A stretch of DNA of 64,000 bases from positions 1,116,001-1,180,000 of the forward strand of contig NZ_JACTGR010000001.1 in NCBI RefSeq assembly GCF_014489075.1, in the 5' to 3' direction. Shown one piece after another: positions 1-10,882 of this stretch. The DNA comes from Sphingomonas sp. JC676 (GTDB taxonomy: Bacteria; Pseudomonadota; Alphaproteobacteria; Sphingomonadales; Sphingomonadaceae). Each line of letters opens with the position of its first letter. Positions within the stretch are counted from its first letter, which is position 1. The position numbers were made by a program, and so were the translations under genes. Below the pieces are notes generated by a model. It did no database searches. It was not told where the DNA came from and saw nothing but the letters and a program-made list of their open reading frames with translations.

Positions 1-245
1 AGATCCGACCGGCGCAGCAGGAAATGGTCGCGCAGGTCGAACTTGCCGTCGCCGATGCGCTGGTGGACGACGACGTCCCAGGCGGGCGCGCCGTCGGCGG
101 TGGTGGCACTGATCTTCTGGAAGGTCGCGCCCATCACCGCATCGCCGCGCATGATCGCGTAGCAGGTGGTAGAAGGCTTGAGCACCGACCCGTCGACGAC
201 GGGCACGGCCGCTTGGGCGAAGGCGAGCAGGGCGAGGATCGGCAT
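1..245 (-). CDS. hypothetical exported protein, N-terminal part
   Basis: The reverse strand reads an open frame from an ATG at 245 off the left window edge, so only the first 81 residues are visible. It begins MPILALLAFAQAAVP, which looks like a short signal peptide, followed by a region with KPSTTCYAIM and ending near DHFLLRRSD. I do not recognise a family. It diverges from the outer-membrane-like gene that starts at 338, with about 90 bases between them for two promoters. The coding call rests on clean alphaproteobacterial codon use and the signal-like start. Confidence 0.6.
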   Translation of the reverse strand, partial: MPILALLAFAQAAVPVVDGSVLKPSTTCYAIMRGDAVMGATFQKISATTADGAPAWDVVVHQRIGDGKFDLRDHFLLRRSD

Positions 246-337
246 GGCGCTTTTCCTATCGCCGCTTGCGGCGCCGCGCCATAGTGTTTTACGTGCACAA
301 TACGGCGGAAGGCCAGCCGCACGGACGGGACGGGCGC

Positions 338-1141
338 ATGTCGAGATTTCTGATTGGGCTGACCCTGGCGACACTGACAGGTATCGGCACCGCGCAAGCG
401 CAGGAGCTTCGCCCCTTCTGCGCGGACCGGCCGGGCCTCGATACGCCGGCATGCACCGTCGATGCGGGTCATGCGATCGTCGAGCTGGGTGGCCTCGACT
501 GGACGCGCGCGCAGGACAGCGCCACGCGCTCGGACACATGGACGGCGGGCGATCTTCTGGTCCGCGTCGGCGTTACCGACAGCATGGAGATCCAGGCCGG
601 CTGGACCGCCTTCGGCGCGGAGCGCACCCGGGATCGTGTGACCGGAGCGACCATGCGGAGCAGCGGCGTGGGTGATGTCACTTTGGCCGTCCGGCAGAAT
701 GTCTCGCACCCCGACGGGTCCGGATTTGCTGCCGCGCTGATGCCGTTCGCGACGCTGCCGGTCGGCGGCGAGACGATCGGCGCTGGAGATTGGGGGGCTG
801 GCATGATCCTGCCCTTGAGCTACAGCCTGAATGATGTCTTCGGCATCAGCCTGACCCCCGAGATCGATGCCGCCGTCGATAGCGACCGACGCGGGCGCCA
901 CCTTGCTTATGGCAGCGCGATAGGGCTGAGCGCGGCGATCAGCTCCAAATTGAGCGGCGCGCTCGAATTCCAGGCGGTACGCGACAGGGATCCGGACGGA
1001 CACAGCACCGAGGAGTTGGCGAGCCTGTCATTCGCATGGCAGCCGAAAAAGGGATTGCAGTTCGACACCGGCGCGGTCGCCGGGTTGAATGCCGCCAGCC
1101 CCGATGTCGAACTCTATGTGGGCGTGGCGCGACGGTTCTGA
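338..1141 (+). CDS. MetA-pathway-type outer membrane transporter-like protein
   Basis: A 267-residue protein beginning MSRFLIGLTLATLTGIGTAQAQ, a clear Sec signal peptide cleaved after AQA. The mature part alternates short polar/hydrophobic strands (VELGGLDWTR, DLLVRVGVTDSMEIQAGW, VGDVTLAVRQN) and ends in an aromatic residue (VGVARRF), as outer-membrane beta-barrels do. The pattern fits the transporter family named after the MetA pathway of phenol degradation; that name is family knowledge and the substrate is unknown. The start at 338 is preferred over an upstream in-frame start because it opens the signal peptide. Confidence 0.65.
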   Translation: MSRFLIGLTLATLTGIGTAQAQELRPFCADRPGLDTPACTVDAGHAIVELGGLDWTRAQDSATRSDTWTAGDLLVRVGVTDSMEIQAGWTAFGAERTRDRVTGATMRSSGVGDVTLAVRQNVSHPDGSGFAAALMPFATLPVGGETIGAGDWGAGMILPLSYSLNDVFGISLTPEIDAAVDSDRRGRHLAYGSAIGLSAAISSKLSGALEFQAVRDRDPDGHSTEELASLSFAWQPKKGLQFDTGAVAGLNAASPDVELYVGVARRF

Positions 1142-1149
1142 GTTCCGTC

Positions 1150-2043
1150 TCAGCGCTTGATGAAATCGACAAAGGCGCGCAGCGGCGCCGGCAGATGCCG
1201 CCGCCCGGGATAGTAAAGGAACGGCCCCGAGAATTCCTGCCACCATGGCTCGAGGATCGGCTCCAACGCGCCGCTGTCGATGTGCGGACGCAGCCAGCCC
1301 TCGAAGAGATGGATTACGCCGAGGCCGCCGATCGCGGCGCTTACCGCCAGGTCCACCGCCGCGCCGGACTCGACGATCAACGGCCCCATGGGATCGATCC
1401 GTACGATCTCGCTTTCCCGTTCGAACTCCCAGATTGGCATCGACCCGCTCGAAAAGCGCCCACGCAGGCAGGCATGGTCGAGCAGGTCACGCGGATGCTG
1501 TGGGCGGCCGTGCGCGTCGAGATAGGCGGGCGCAGCGGCGGTGGCGAAGCGCTGCACGCGCGGGCCGATCGGCACCGCTATCATGTCCTGTTCGAGGCGT
1601 TCGTCATAGCGGATGCCGGCGTCGCATCCCGCCGCCAGCACATCGACGAACCCATCCTCCACCGTCACTTCCAGCCGGATTTCGGGATAGGCCTTCAGGA
1701 ACGGCGTGACGATCGACGGGAGTACCAGATTCGACACGCTGGCGGGCACGTTGAGCCGCAGCGTTCCCGCGGGACGGTCGCGAAAGGCGTTGACGATGTC
1801 GAGCGCGGCCTCGACTTCGCCCAGCGCAGGCACGAGCCGCTCGAACAGCCGTGTGCCCGCCTCGGTCGGCGCAACGCTGCGGGTGGTGCGATTGAGCAGC
1901 CGCACGCCCAGCTTCGTCTCGAGCCGACGGACCGCCTCGCTGATGCCCGAGGCAGAGCCGCCGCCGGCACGCGCAGCGTCACGGAAGCCGCCCGCGCGGA
2001 CCACCGAAACGAATGCCGATAGATCATCGAGTTCGGTCGCCAT
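1150..2043 (-). CDS. LysR-family transcriptional regulator
   Basis: A 297-residue protein starting MATELDDLSAFVSVVRAGGF. The N-terminal winged helix-turn-helix is clear (FRDAARAGGGSASGISEAVRRLETKLGVRLLNRTTR), followed by the two-lobed LysR co-inducer domain (PAGTLRLNVPASV, GCDAGIRYDERL). Another in-frame start lies 15 bases upstream. It is divergent from the aldo/keto reductase at 2140 with only 96 bases between, the classic arrangement in which a LysR regulator controls its neighbour. The effector is unknown. Confidence 0.88.
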   Translation of the reverse strand: MATELDDLSAFVSVVRAGGFRDAARAGGGSASGISEAVRRLETKLGVRLLNRTTRSVAPTEAGTRLFERLVPALGEVEAALDIVNAFRDRPAGTLRLNVPASVSNLVLPSIVTPFLKAYPEIRLEVTVEDGFVDVLAAGCDAGIRYDERLEQDMIAVPIGPRVQRFATAAAPAYLDAHGRPQHPRDLLDHACLRGRFSSGSMPIWEFERESEIVRIDPMGPLIVESGAAVDLAVSAAIGGLGVIHLFEGWLRPHIDSGALEPILEPWWQEFSGPFLYYPGRRHLPAPLRAFVDFIKR

Positions 2044-2139
2044 TGTCCGTATTTCCACACAACCTGTGCCGATTGCTACGACTTATCGTTCTCGATGGCG
2101 ACCTCCATCTTGCGGACAGCATTCCCAAGGAGACCCGTC

Positions 2140-3012
2140 ATGACCGATATCACTGCCGCCGGCATCTTCCCGCTGGGCGATCGCACCGTGCACCGCCTGG
2201 GCTATGGCGCGATGCAGCTGGCCGGACCCGGCGTGTTCGGCCCGCCCAGGGATCGCGATGCCGCGCTTGCCGTGCTGCGCGAGGCCGTGGCCAGCGGCGT
2301 CGACCATATCGACACCAGCGACTTCTACGGCCCGCACATCACCAACCAGCTGATCCGCGAGGCGCTGGCCCCGTATCCCGACAAGCTCACCATCGTGACC
2401 AAGGTCGGCGCGGTGCGCGGCGCCGACGCGTCATGGATCCCGGCGATGTCCCCGGCCGAACTCACCCAGGGCGTGCACGACAATCTGCGCAATCTCGGCG
2501 TCGAGACACTCGATGTCGTCAACCTGCGGGTCGTCGGCACGACGCATGGCACCAGCGAAGGCTCGATTGCGGAGCAGTTCGAGGCGCTGGCCGCGCTGCA
2601 GCGCCAGGGACTGATCCGCCATCTGGGACTCAGCAACGTCACGCCGAAGCAATTGGAAGAGGCGCTGCGGATCGCTCCGGTGGTCTGCGTGCAAAACCAG
2701 TATAACCTGGCCCACCGCGAGGACGATGCGTTTATCGACGCGCTGGCGGCCAAGGGCATCGCCTATGTACCCTTCTTCCCGCTCGGCGGCTTCTCGCCGC
2801 TCCAGTCCTCGACTTTGTCGGACGTCGCGGCAAAGCTCGGCGCGACGCCGATGCAGGTGGCGCTGGCCTGGCTGCTCCATCGCTCGCCGAACATCCTGTT
2901 GATCCCGGGTACCTCGTCGGTGGGCCATCTGCGCGAGAATCTGGCGGTGGCGGCGCTGAAGCTCCCGGACGAGAGGCTGGCCGAGCTCGACACTATCGGC
3001 GGCGACGGCTGA
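2140..3012 (+). CDS. aldo/keto reductase
   Basis: A 290-residue NADPH-dependent oxidoreductase of the aldo/keto reductase superfamily. Visible family features are the first strand with LGYGAMQLAGPG, the catalytic-region DHIDTSDFYGPHITNQLI (Asp and Tyr of the tetrad), the lysine strand TIVTKVG, the LGLSNVT segment and the C-terminal cofactor loop LLIPGTSSVGHLRENL. The start at 2140 has an AAGGAG ribosome site about ten bases upstream. It probably reduces aldehydes or ketones in the cytoplasm. The divergent LysR gene is the likely regulator (inference). Confidence 0.9.
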   Translation: MTDITAAGIFPLGDRTVHRLGYGAMQLAGPGVFGPPRDRDAALAVLREAVASGVDHIDTSDFYGPHITNQLIREALAPYPDKLTIVTKVGAVRGADASWIPAMSPAELTQGVHDNLRNLGVETLDVVNLRVVGTTHGTSEGSIAEQFEALAALQRQGLIRHLGLSNVTPKQLEEALRIAPVVCVQNQYNLAHREDDAFIDALAAKGIAYVPFFPLGGFSPLQSSTLSDVAAKLGATPMQVALAWLLHRSPNILLIPGTSSVGHLRENLAVAALKLPDERLAELDTIGGDG

Positions 3013-3057
3013 TCCTGGAAGCGGCGGGGTCGCTGCTGGTGCTTGATACCAACAAAC

Positions 3058-3507
3058 TCAGCTGACCGCGCCGTGCTTCGCCGCCCAATAATCGAACGCC
3101 TCGGCCTGCAACCGCTTCACCAGCGCGGCAGCGTCGGGCCCGGTCCACGCGCCCTTATAGCCGTAAGCCTCGGCCGTGCCGTTCCACCACCCCTGCCCCG
3201 GCAGCCGGTCGCTCTCGCGGACCACCAGCACCGCAAGCCCCGGTTCGCCGGCGGCCGCGCCCGCCGCGTCGATCGCATCGAGCGTGCGGCAATATGCTCG
3301 CATCTTCGGGCGGCTGAAACGCAGGCCCAGCCCGGCGAGTGCATCGGAGTAACTGAGCGCCCGGCGTTCGCGGGCGGCGGCGATCAGCATCGCACGCACC
3401 CGCGCTACATCGGCGATTGCCCCGGGGCCGGCTTCGTCCGGCACCAGACCCTCGGCGACCAGCCATTGGTCGAGCGTATCGCCGAAGCCGGGCGCCTTGC
3501 GAGCCAT
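3058..3507 (-). CDS. conserved hypothetical protein downstream of ettA
   Basis: A 149-residue soluble protein starting MARKAPGFGDTLDQWLVAEGLVP. It has a charged helical first half (ADVARVRAMLIAAARERRALSYSDALAGLG) and a strand-rich middle (GEPGLAVLVVRESDRLPGQGWW). No signal peptide or membrane segment is visible and I do not recognise the family. It starts 25 bases after the ettA stop on the same strand, so the two are probably co-transcribed. Its stop faces the aldo/keto reductase end. Confidence 0.65.
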   Translation of the reverse strand: MARKAPGFGDTLDQWLVAEGLVPDEAGPGAIADVARVRAMLIAAARERRALSYSDALAGLGLRFSRPKMRAYCRTLDAIDAAGAAAGEPGLAVLVVRESDRLPGQGWWNGTAEAYGYKGAWTGPDAAALVKRLQAEAFDYWAAKHGAVS

Positions 3508-3532
3508 CAGAAGGCAGGCGCCCGGTTCGTCA

Positions 3533-5212
<1,680 letters not shown>

Positions 5213-5365
5213 GTAGCGGTCTCCGATCGGTATTTTGAATGCGGGAAGTTTGGCCGCGCATGTAGCGACGCGCCGGGCGATTGGCAACGCGACCGTTGCT
5301 AGACACAATATGGAAACCGTCATCCCGATTGGCAAATGTTTCGGGGGTGGCTAGCACCTGCAGCC

Positions 5366-6748
5366 ATGAACAAGCGCATGCTGCTCGCGGCCGTTGCCGT
5401 CCTCGCCCTTCCCCTCCCCTCCCTGGCCCAGACCGCGCCCGACGTCGCCAAGCTCCGCGATGCGGCGCTGCAGGACGACACGGCCGCCTGGGACATTGTC
5501 GAGGGGCTCACCACCGAAGTCGGCCAGCGCCTGGCGGCGACCGATGCGGAAGCGCGGGCACGCGCCTGGGCGGTGAAGAAGCTGACCGCGCTCGGCTTCC
5601 AGAACGTGCATATCGAGACCTACAAGATGCCGCTCTGGGTGCGCGGTGCCGAGACCGCCGAAGTGGTCGGCCCGTCGGCGCAGAAGCTGACGATCGCCGC
5701 GCTGGGCAATTCGGGCACCACCGGGCCCGCCGGGGTCGATGCCGAAGTCGCCTATTTCCCCACGCTGGCCGACCTGCAGGCGGCGCCCGCGGGCAGCCTG
5801 AAGGGCAAGATCGCGTTCGTCAGCCACGCGATGACCGCCACGCAGGACGGTTCGCAATATGGCTATTACGGCGGCGTTCGCCGTTCGGCGCCGAACCTTG
5901 CGGCAAGCAAGGGCGCGGTGGCGATCCTGATCCGCTCGATCGGCACCGACTATCACCGCAATCCGCATACCGGCGTGACCAACTGGGCCGATGGCGTGAA
6001 GCCGATCGCAGCCGCGGCGCTCTCCCTTCCCGATGCCGAGCAGCTCGAACGGCTGCTCAAGCGCGGCCCTGTGCGGCTCAAGCTGCTGGTGACGCCGCAG
6101 TTCAAGGGCCAGGCGGAGTCGGGCAACGTCATCGCCGATGTGCCGGGCAGCGATCCGAGCGCAGGCATCGTGCTGATTGGCGGTCATCTGGACAGCTGGG
6201 ACCTGGGCACCGGCGCGATCGACGACGGCGCAGGCGTGGCGATCACGACCGCCGCGGCGATGCGCGTGCGCGCCGCCGGGCAGCCCAGGCGGACGATCCG
6301 CGTTGTCTGGTTCGGCGCGGAGGAGCCAGGCGGCTTCGGCGGCGAGGCCTATGCCAAGGCGCACGCCAACGAGCGCCACGTGCTCGCGATGGAATCCGAT
6401 TTCGGTGCTGACCGCGTCTGGAAGTTCGAGACCAGCCTGCCCGACGCGGCCAAGCCCATCGCCGACCGGCTGGCGGCAGCCCTCGCTCCGCTGGGCATTT
6501 CGCGCGGGCGCGGCGCGGCGCATGGCGGCACCGATGTGGGCCCGGTGATCCAGACCGGCGTGGGCGGAGTCGATTTGTCGCAATCGGGGCTGCGCTATTT
6601 CGATTATCACCACACGCCCGACGACACGCTCGACAAAATCGATCCAGCGCAATTGCGTCAAAATGTGGCAGCCTGGGCGACAATGCTCGCGATCGTCGCC
6701 AATGCGCCCGAAGATATCGGCCCGGTGCCGGCGCATCAGGGCGAGTGA
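5366..6748 (+). CDS. exported M28-family metallopeptidase
   Basis: A 460-residue protein with a signal peptide (MNKRMLLAAVAVLALPLPSLAQ). The middle resembles a PA insert domain. The C-terminal half is the di-zinc M28 exopeptidase core: GGHLDSWDLGTGAIDDGAG supplies His and Asp ligands, FGAEEPGGFGG the catalytic and bridging Glu, ESDFGAD an Asp, and YHHTPDDTLD the last His. Family members remove N-terminal residues from peptides in the periplasm. It is divergent from ettA. The start at 5366 is chosen because it opens the signal peptide. Confidence 0.88.
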   Translation: MNKRMLLAAVAVLALPLPSLAQTAPDVAKLRDAALQDDTAAWDIVEGLTTEVGQRLAATDAEARARAWAVKKLTALGFQNVHIETYKMPLWVRGAETAEVVGPSAQKLTIAALGNSGTTGPAGVDAEVAYFPTLADLQAAPAGSLKGKIAFVSHAMTATQDGSQYGYYGGVRRSAPNLAASKGAVAILIRSIGTDYHRNPHTGVTNWADGVKPIAAAALSLPDAEQLERLLKRGPVRLKLLVTPQFKGQAESGNVIADVPGSDPSAGIVLIGGHLDSWDLGTGAIDDGAGVAITTAAAMRVRAAGQPRRTIRVVWFGAEEPGGFGGEAYAKAHANERHVLAMESDFGADRVWKFETSLPDAAKPIADRLAAALAPLGISRGRGAAHGGTDVGPVIQTGVGGVDLSQSGLRYFDYHHTPDDTLDKIDPAQLRQNVAAWATMLAIVANAPEDIGPVPAHQGE

Positions 6749-6955
6749 TCTCAATATCTTGGCGGCGATTGGAACCAAATCGTTGCTGAGGGATTTGGCG
6801 GCGGTCGGATGGCAACATCCGGGCAGAAAAAAGGCGATAGTTTTGCGATGCGGTGAATTTGCGATTGACGCAACCGCAACGACCGTTATTTCAACGGCTT
6901 CGCGATGGCATTCGGGCCGGATGCGAAACGTTTGAGTTCCACTAGGAGCACCAAT

Positions 6956-7189
6956 ATGAAGAAGATCCTCATCGTTGCTGCTGCTGCCGGCCTGATGTCG
7001 CTTGCGGCTTGCGAGGGCGGCACCACCAACACGGCAGCTGAGAACGCCGAAGCGTCGCACGAAGCGAACGCGTCGATGTACGAGGAAGCCGCTGACAACA
7101 CCACCAACGCCGTTGCCGAGAACGTCCTCGACAACGCTGCCGCGGTGGAAGAGAACGCTGCCGACGCTGCGCAGGCCAACAAGAACTGA
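6956..7189 (+). CDS. small lipoprotein, Ala/Asn/Glu-rich
   Basis: A 77-residue protein beginning MKKILIVAAAAGLMSLAACEGG. The lipobox LAAC predicts lipidation of Cys and anchoring to a membrane. The mature part is short, acidic and rich in Ala, Asn and Glu (AAENAEASHEANASMYEEAADNTTNAVAENV), probably helical. Small lipoproteins like this are common in sphingomonads; function is unknown. An AGGAG site precedes the start and a strong terminator follows, so it looks like a monocistronic, well-expressed gene. Confidence 0.75.
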   Translation: MKKILIVAAAAGLMSLAACEGGTTNTAAENAEASHEANASMYEEAADNTTNAVAENVLDNAAAVEENAADAAQANKN

Positions 7190-7231
7190 TTTGGCCACCA
7201 GCCGCCTGACGGCTGGAAGCTGAGGATAGGA

Positions 7232-7258
7232 AGGGCGTCCCTCACGGGGCGCCCTTTT
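7232..7258 (+). terminator. Rho-independent terminator after the small lipoprotein gene
   Basis: GGGCGTCCC pairs with GGGGCGCCC across a three- to four-base loop, with one GU pair, and the stem runs into TTTTCC. It lies 42 bases after the lipoprotein stop and 34 before dctA, so it separates the two. Confidence 0.8.
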
Positions 7259-7291
7259 CCTTTGGGGCGCCAACGGGTAGGCCAGCGGGGG

Positions 7292-8704
<1,413 letters not shown>

Positions 8705-8996
8705 ACGCCGGGCGTGCTAGCGATTGAATCGCGTATGGACAAGCTTTGCCGCATCTGCCGACGATTCGCCTCCGATCGAAATTCCCGACCAGCATCGAAT
8801 ACGAACGATGTCGCGGCACCTGATTCCGCATCGGATGCCGATGCGCGCCGCCCCATTTCGATACATTAACGATCGCGCGGGAAATCGCCTGGCGATTTTC
8901 TATGGTTAACGGATGTTTTTCATGTTCGAGCCCGTTGCGGCGGGCAATGCCTTGCGTCAGTCACGGAATTGTTCAGTTCAGCAGGATGCAAGCCAT

Positions 8997-9656
8997 ATGA
9001 AGATGTTCCTTCTCGCCGCCGTCGCGGCGTGCGCCATTGCCGCCCCCGCCAGCGCGGACAATTATGTCCAGACCGCTACGGTCACGAGCAGCGCGCCCAA
9101 GGTGGCGACGGTGAACTTCGACAAGTTCGATTCGACGCTCGGCACGCTCAACAGCGTCACGCTGATGTTCTCGTCGGTTCTCGATGCGTCCGGTACGCTT
9201 ACGAACAACTCGATCGTCCTGCCGCGCAACTATCTGCTCTCGACGGGCGCGATCGCGGGTCTGACCGGCAACGGCTTCAACTTCATGCAGGGCCTCGGTA
9301 TCGGGCTCGATCTGGTGCATGTGCCGCGTCACAACTCGGTAGGCCTGAGCTATGACGCGACCAATAGCGACAGCGAGACGCTGACGTCGAACCTGAGCGC
9401 GTTCGTCGGTTCGGATCCGCTCGCCTTCACCTTCGTCTCGACCAGCCTGTTCGGCATGCTCGGCATCAACGGCACGCTCGACATGGATACCCAGATCGGC
9501 GGCTGGGCCAAGATCACCTATGACTATACGCCGAATGCCGCCGGTGCAGTGCCGGAACCCGCTAGCTGGGCGATGATGATGCTCGGCATCGGCGCGGTCG
9601 GCGGCGCGATGCGCCGGCGCCGCTCGGCGGTGACGACGACCGTCCGCTACGCCTGA
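8997..9656 (+). CDS. PEP-CTERM sorted exported protein
   Basis: A 219-residue protein with a signal peptide (MKMFLLAAVAACAIAAPASA) and a C-terminal PEP-CTERM sorting tail: VPEPASWAMMMLGIGAVGGAMRRRR, that is PEP motif, hydrophobic helix and basic end. Exosortase-type systems cut such proteins at the cell surface. The central part is beta-rich (TLNSVTLMFSSVLDASGTL, GGWAKITYDYTP), like the choice-of-anchor domains often found with this tail. The 290 bases upstream hold no gene. The start at 8997 opens the signal peptide. Function is unknown, perhaps surface or exopolysaccharide related. Confidence 0.82.
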   Translation: MKMFLLAAVAACAIAAPASADNYVQTATVTSSAPKVATVNFDKFDSTLGTLNSVTLMFSSVLDASGTLTNNSIVLPRNYLLSTGAIAGLTGNGFNFMQGLGIGLDLVHVPRHNSVGLSYDATNSDSETLTSNLSAFVGSDPLAFTFVSTSLFGMLGINGTLDMDTQIGGWAKITYDYTPNAAGAVPEPASWAMMMLGIGAVGGAMRRRRSAVTTTVRYA

Positions 9657-9681
9657 ACGCGGCAAGCATCGAACGAACGAA

Positions 9682-9708
9682 GGGGCGGTCCGCGGGCCGC
9701 CCCTTTTT
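9682..9708 (+). terminator. Rho-independent terminator after the PEP-CTERM gene
   Basis: GGGGCGGTCC pairs with GGGCCGCCCC around a two-base loop region, followed by a run of five T. It lies 26 bases after the stop codon of the PEP-CTERM gene. Confidence 0.85.
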
Positions 9709-9737
9709 CGTTGCCCGCTCGATGGATGAAAAGGCGC

Positions 9738-9813
9738 TGGTGGGCCCGGCAGGACTCGAACCCGCAACCTAGCCGTTATGAGCGGCCAGCTCTAACCGTT
9801 GAGCTACAGGCCC
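9738..9813 (-). tRNA. tRNA with CAT anticodon, probably tRNA-Ile2 (or elongator Met)
   Basis: The reverse strand gives acceptor GGGCCTG/CGGGCCC, D arm GCTC-AACGGTTA-GAGC, anticodon arm GGCCG-CTCATAA-CGGCT, T arm with GGTTCGAGTCC and an encoded CCA, 76 nt in all. The anticodon CAT can be elongator Met or the lysidine-modified Ile2 that reads AUA. The short D loop is more like bacterial Ile2, so Ile2 is favoured, but this is judgement from memory. Its 5' end overlaps the end of the neighbouring deacetylase gene. Confidence 0.9.
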
Positions 9814-10880
9814 CCAGCATTCTCGGCACTAGCGGAAGGTTGGGCCGCGCCGCAAGCCGCGTCGGCGGCGGCGATTATCTCGCCCAGCGAAGCCGGTGCG
9901 ACGTCCAGCCTGGCCAGAAGCCTGAACATCCGATCCCACCAGTGATGGAATGCCGCCAGATCGGCCTGGTCGCGCACATAGGGCGTGTGCCCGGGCTCGA
10001 CCGAAGGCGAGTGGAAGCTGAAGTTGAGCAGCTGCACCCCCTCGCCCACCGCCACGCGGACCGCTTCCAGCGCCTCCTTGATCGGCATGTCTTCGGGGGT
10101 GAGCGCTACGCGCGAGAGCAGGCCGAGCCTGGATGCGATGCCGCGGCCGTGCGGGAACCGTCCGAGGCGGCGATAGAGGCTGACACCGGCAGCCCTGGCC
10201 ATGCCGGTGAAAACGGTCGTGAGCGGGAGTTCGAGCATCGACCCGTCCGGCCCCGTCCGGAAGGCATGGTTGCCGATCCGCGAGAAATCGGGACCGCCCT
10301 CGCCCGAATAGTCATAGGCCACGCGCATCGAGCTGTCGGCGCGGTAGCCGAGATCGGCGAGCAGTCCGAGCGTGTTGGGACCGATCCCGTAGCGGCCGGC
10401 GCGATAGACGATCGGGCGCGCGCCGAAGTTCGCGGCGATCGTATCGGTCAGCAACGCGAGCTTCGCACGTTCAAGCTCGGGCGAAAGATTTCCGGAAAAG
10501 CTGTTGAGATCGCCGACTTCTTCCTCGAACGGTGGATTGACCCAGGGATGGAGCTGGGTGCCCACCGCCGAACGGCCATCCTCGATCAGGCGCCGCAGGA
10601 TCTCGGCCGCCTTGGGCGTCGATGCGACCGGATAGTCGACAAGATAGGTGAGCGGAACGCCGTGATCCGCAAAGCGCGCATGCGCGGCCGGCATCGCAGC
10701 GATGGCCTGTGTGCCACCCGCCTCGCGGTCGAATGGCGCGGCCCAGTCGAATTCTTCTTCGGTATCGACAAATACAGCGAAACGCGTGCCAAAGACTTGG
10801 GGCCAGGCGAGCAGCGCATCGGGCGCCGGTGCCGGCGCGCGATACCCCTGCCCCTGGTCTTGCGGGGGTGTGCGCCCCAC
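9804..10880 (-). CDS. polysaccharide deacetylase family protein
   Basis: A 358-residue protein. TRFAVFVDTEEEFDW carries the metal/catalytic Asp pair typical of NodB-like deacetylases, VGTQLHPWVNPPFEE the His motif, and a late NFSFHSPSVEPGHTPYV the final His. The fold acts on N- or O-acetylated glycans. The GTG start at 10880 lies two bases after the stop of the histidine-kinase gene, so translation is probably coupled and the pair forms an operon. The last ten bases overlap the tRNA 5' end, so the mRNA must run into the tRNA on the same strand. Confidence 0.82.
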   Translation of the reverse strand: MGRTPPQDQGQGYRAPAPAPDALLAWPQVFGTRFAVFVDTEEEFDWAAPFDREAGGTQAIAAMPAAHARFADHGVPLTYLVDYPVASTPKAAEILRRLIEDGRSAVGTQLHPWVNPPFEEEVGDLNSFSGNLSPELERAKLALLTDTIAANFGARPIVYRAGRYGIGPNTLGLLADLGYRADSSMRVAYDYSGEGGPDFSRIGNHAFRTGPDGSMLELPLTTVFTGMARAAGVSLYRRLGRFPHGRGIASRLGLLSRVALTPEDMPIKEALEAVRVAVGEGVQLLNFSFHSPSVEPGHTPYVRDQADLAAFHHWWDRMFRLLARLDVAPASLGEIIAAADAACGAAQPSASAENAGGL

Positions 10881-10882
10881 GA

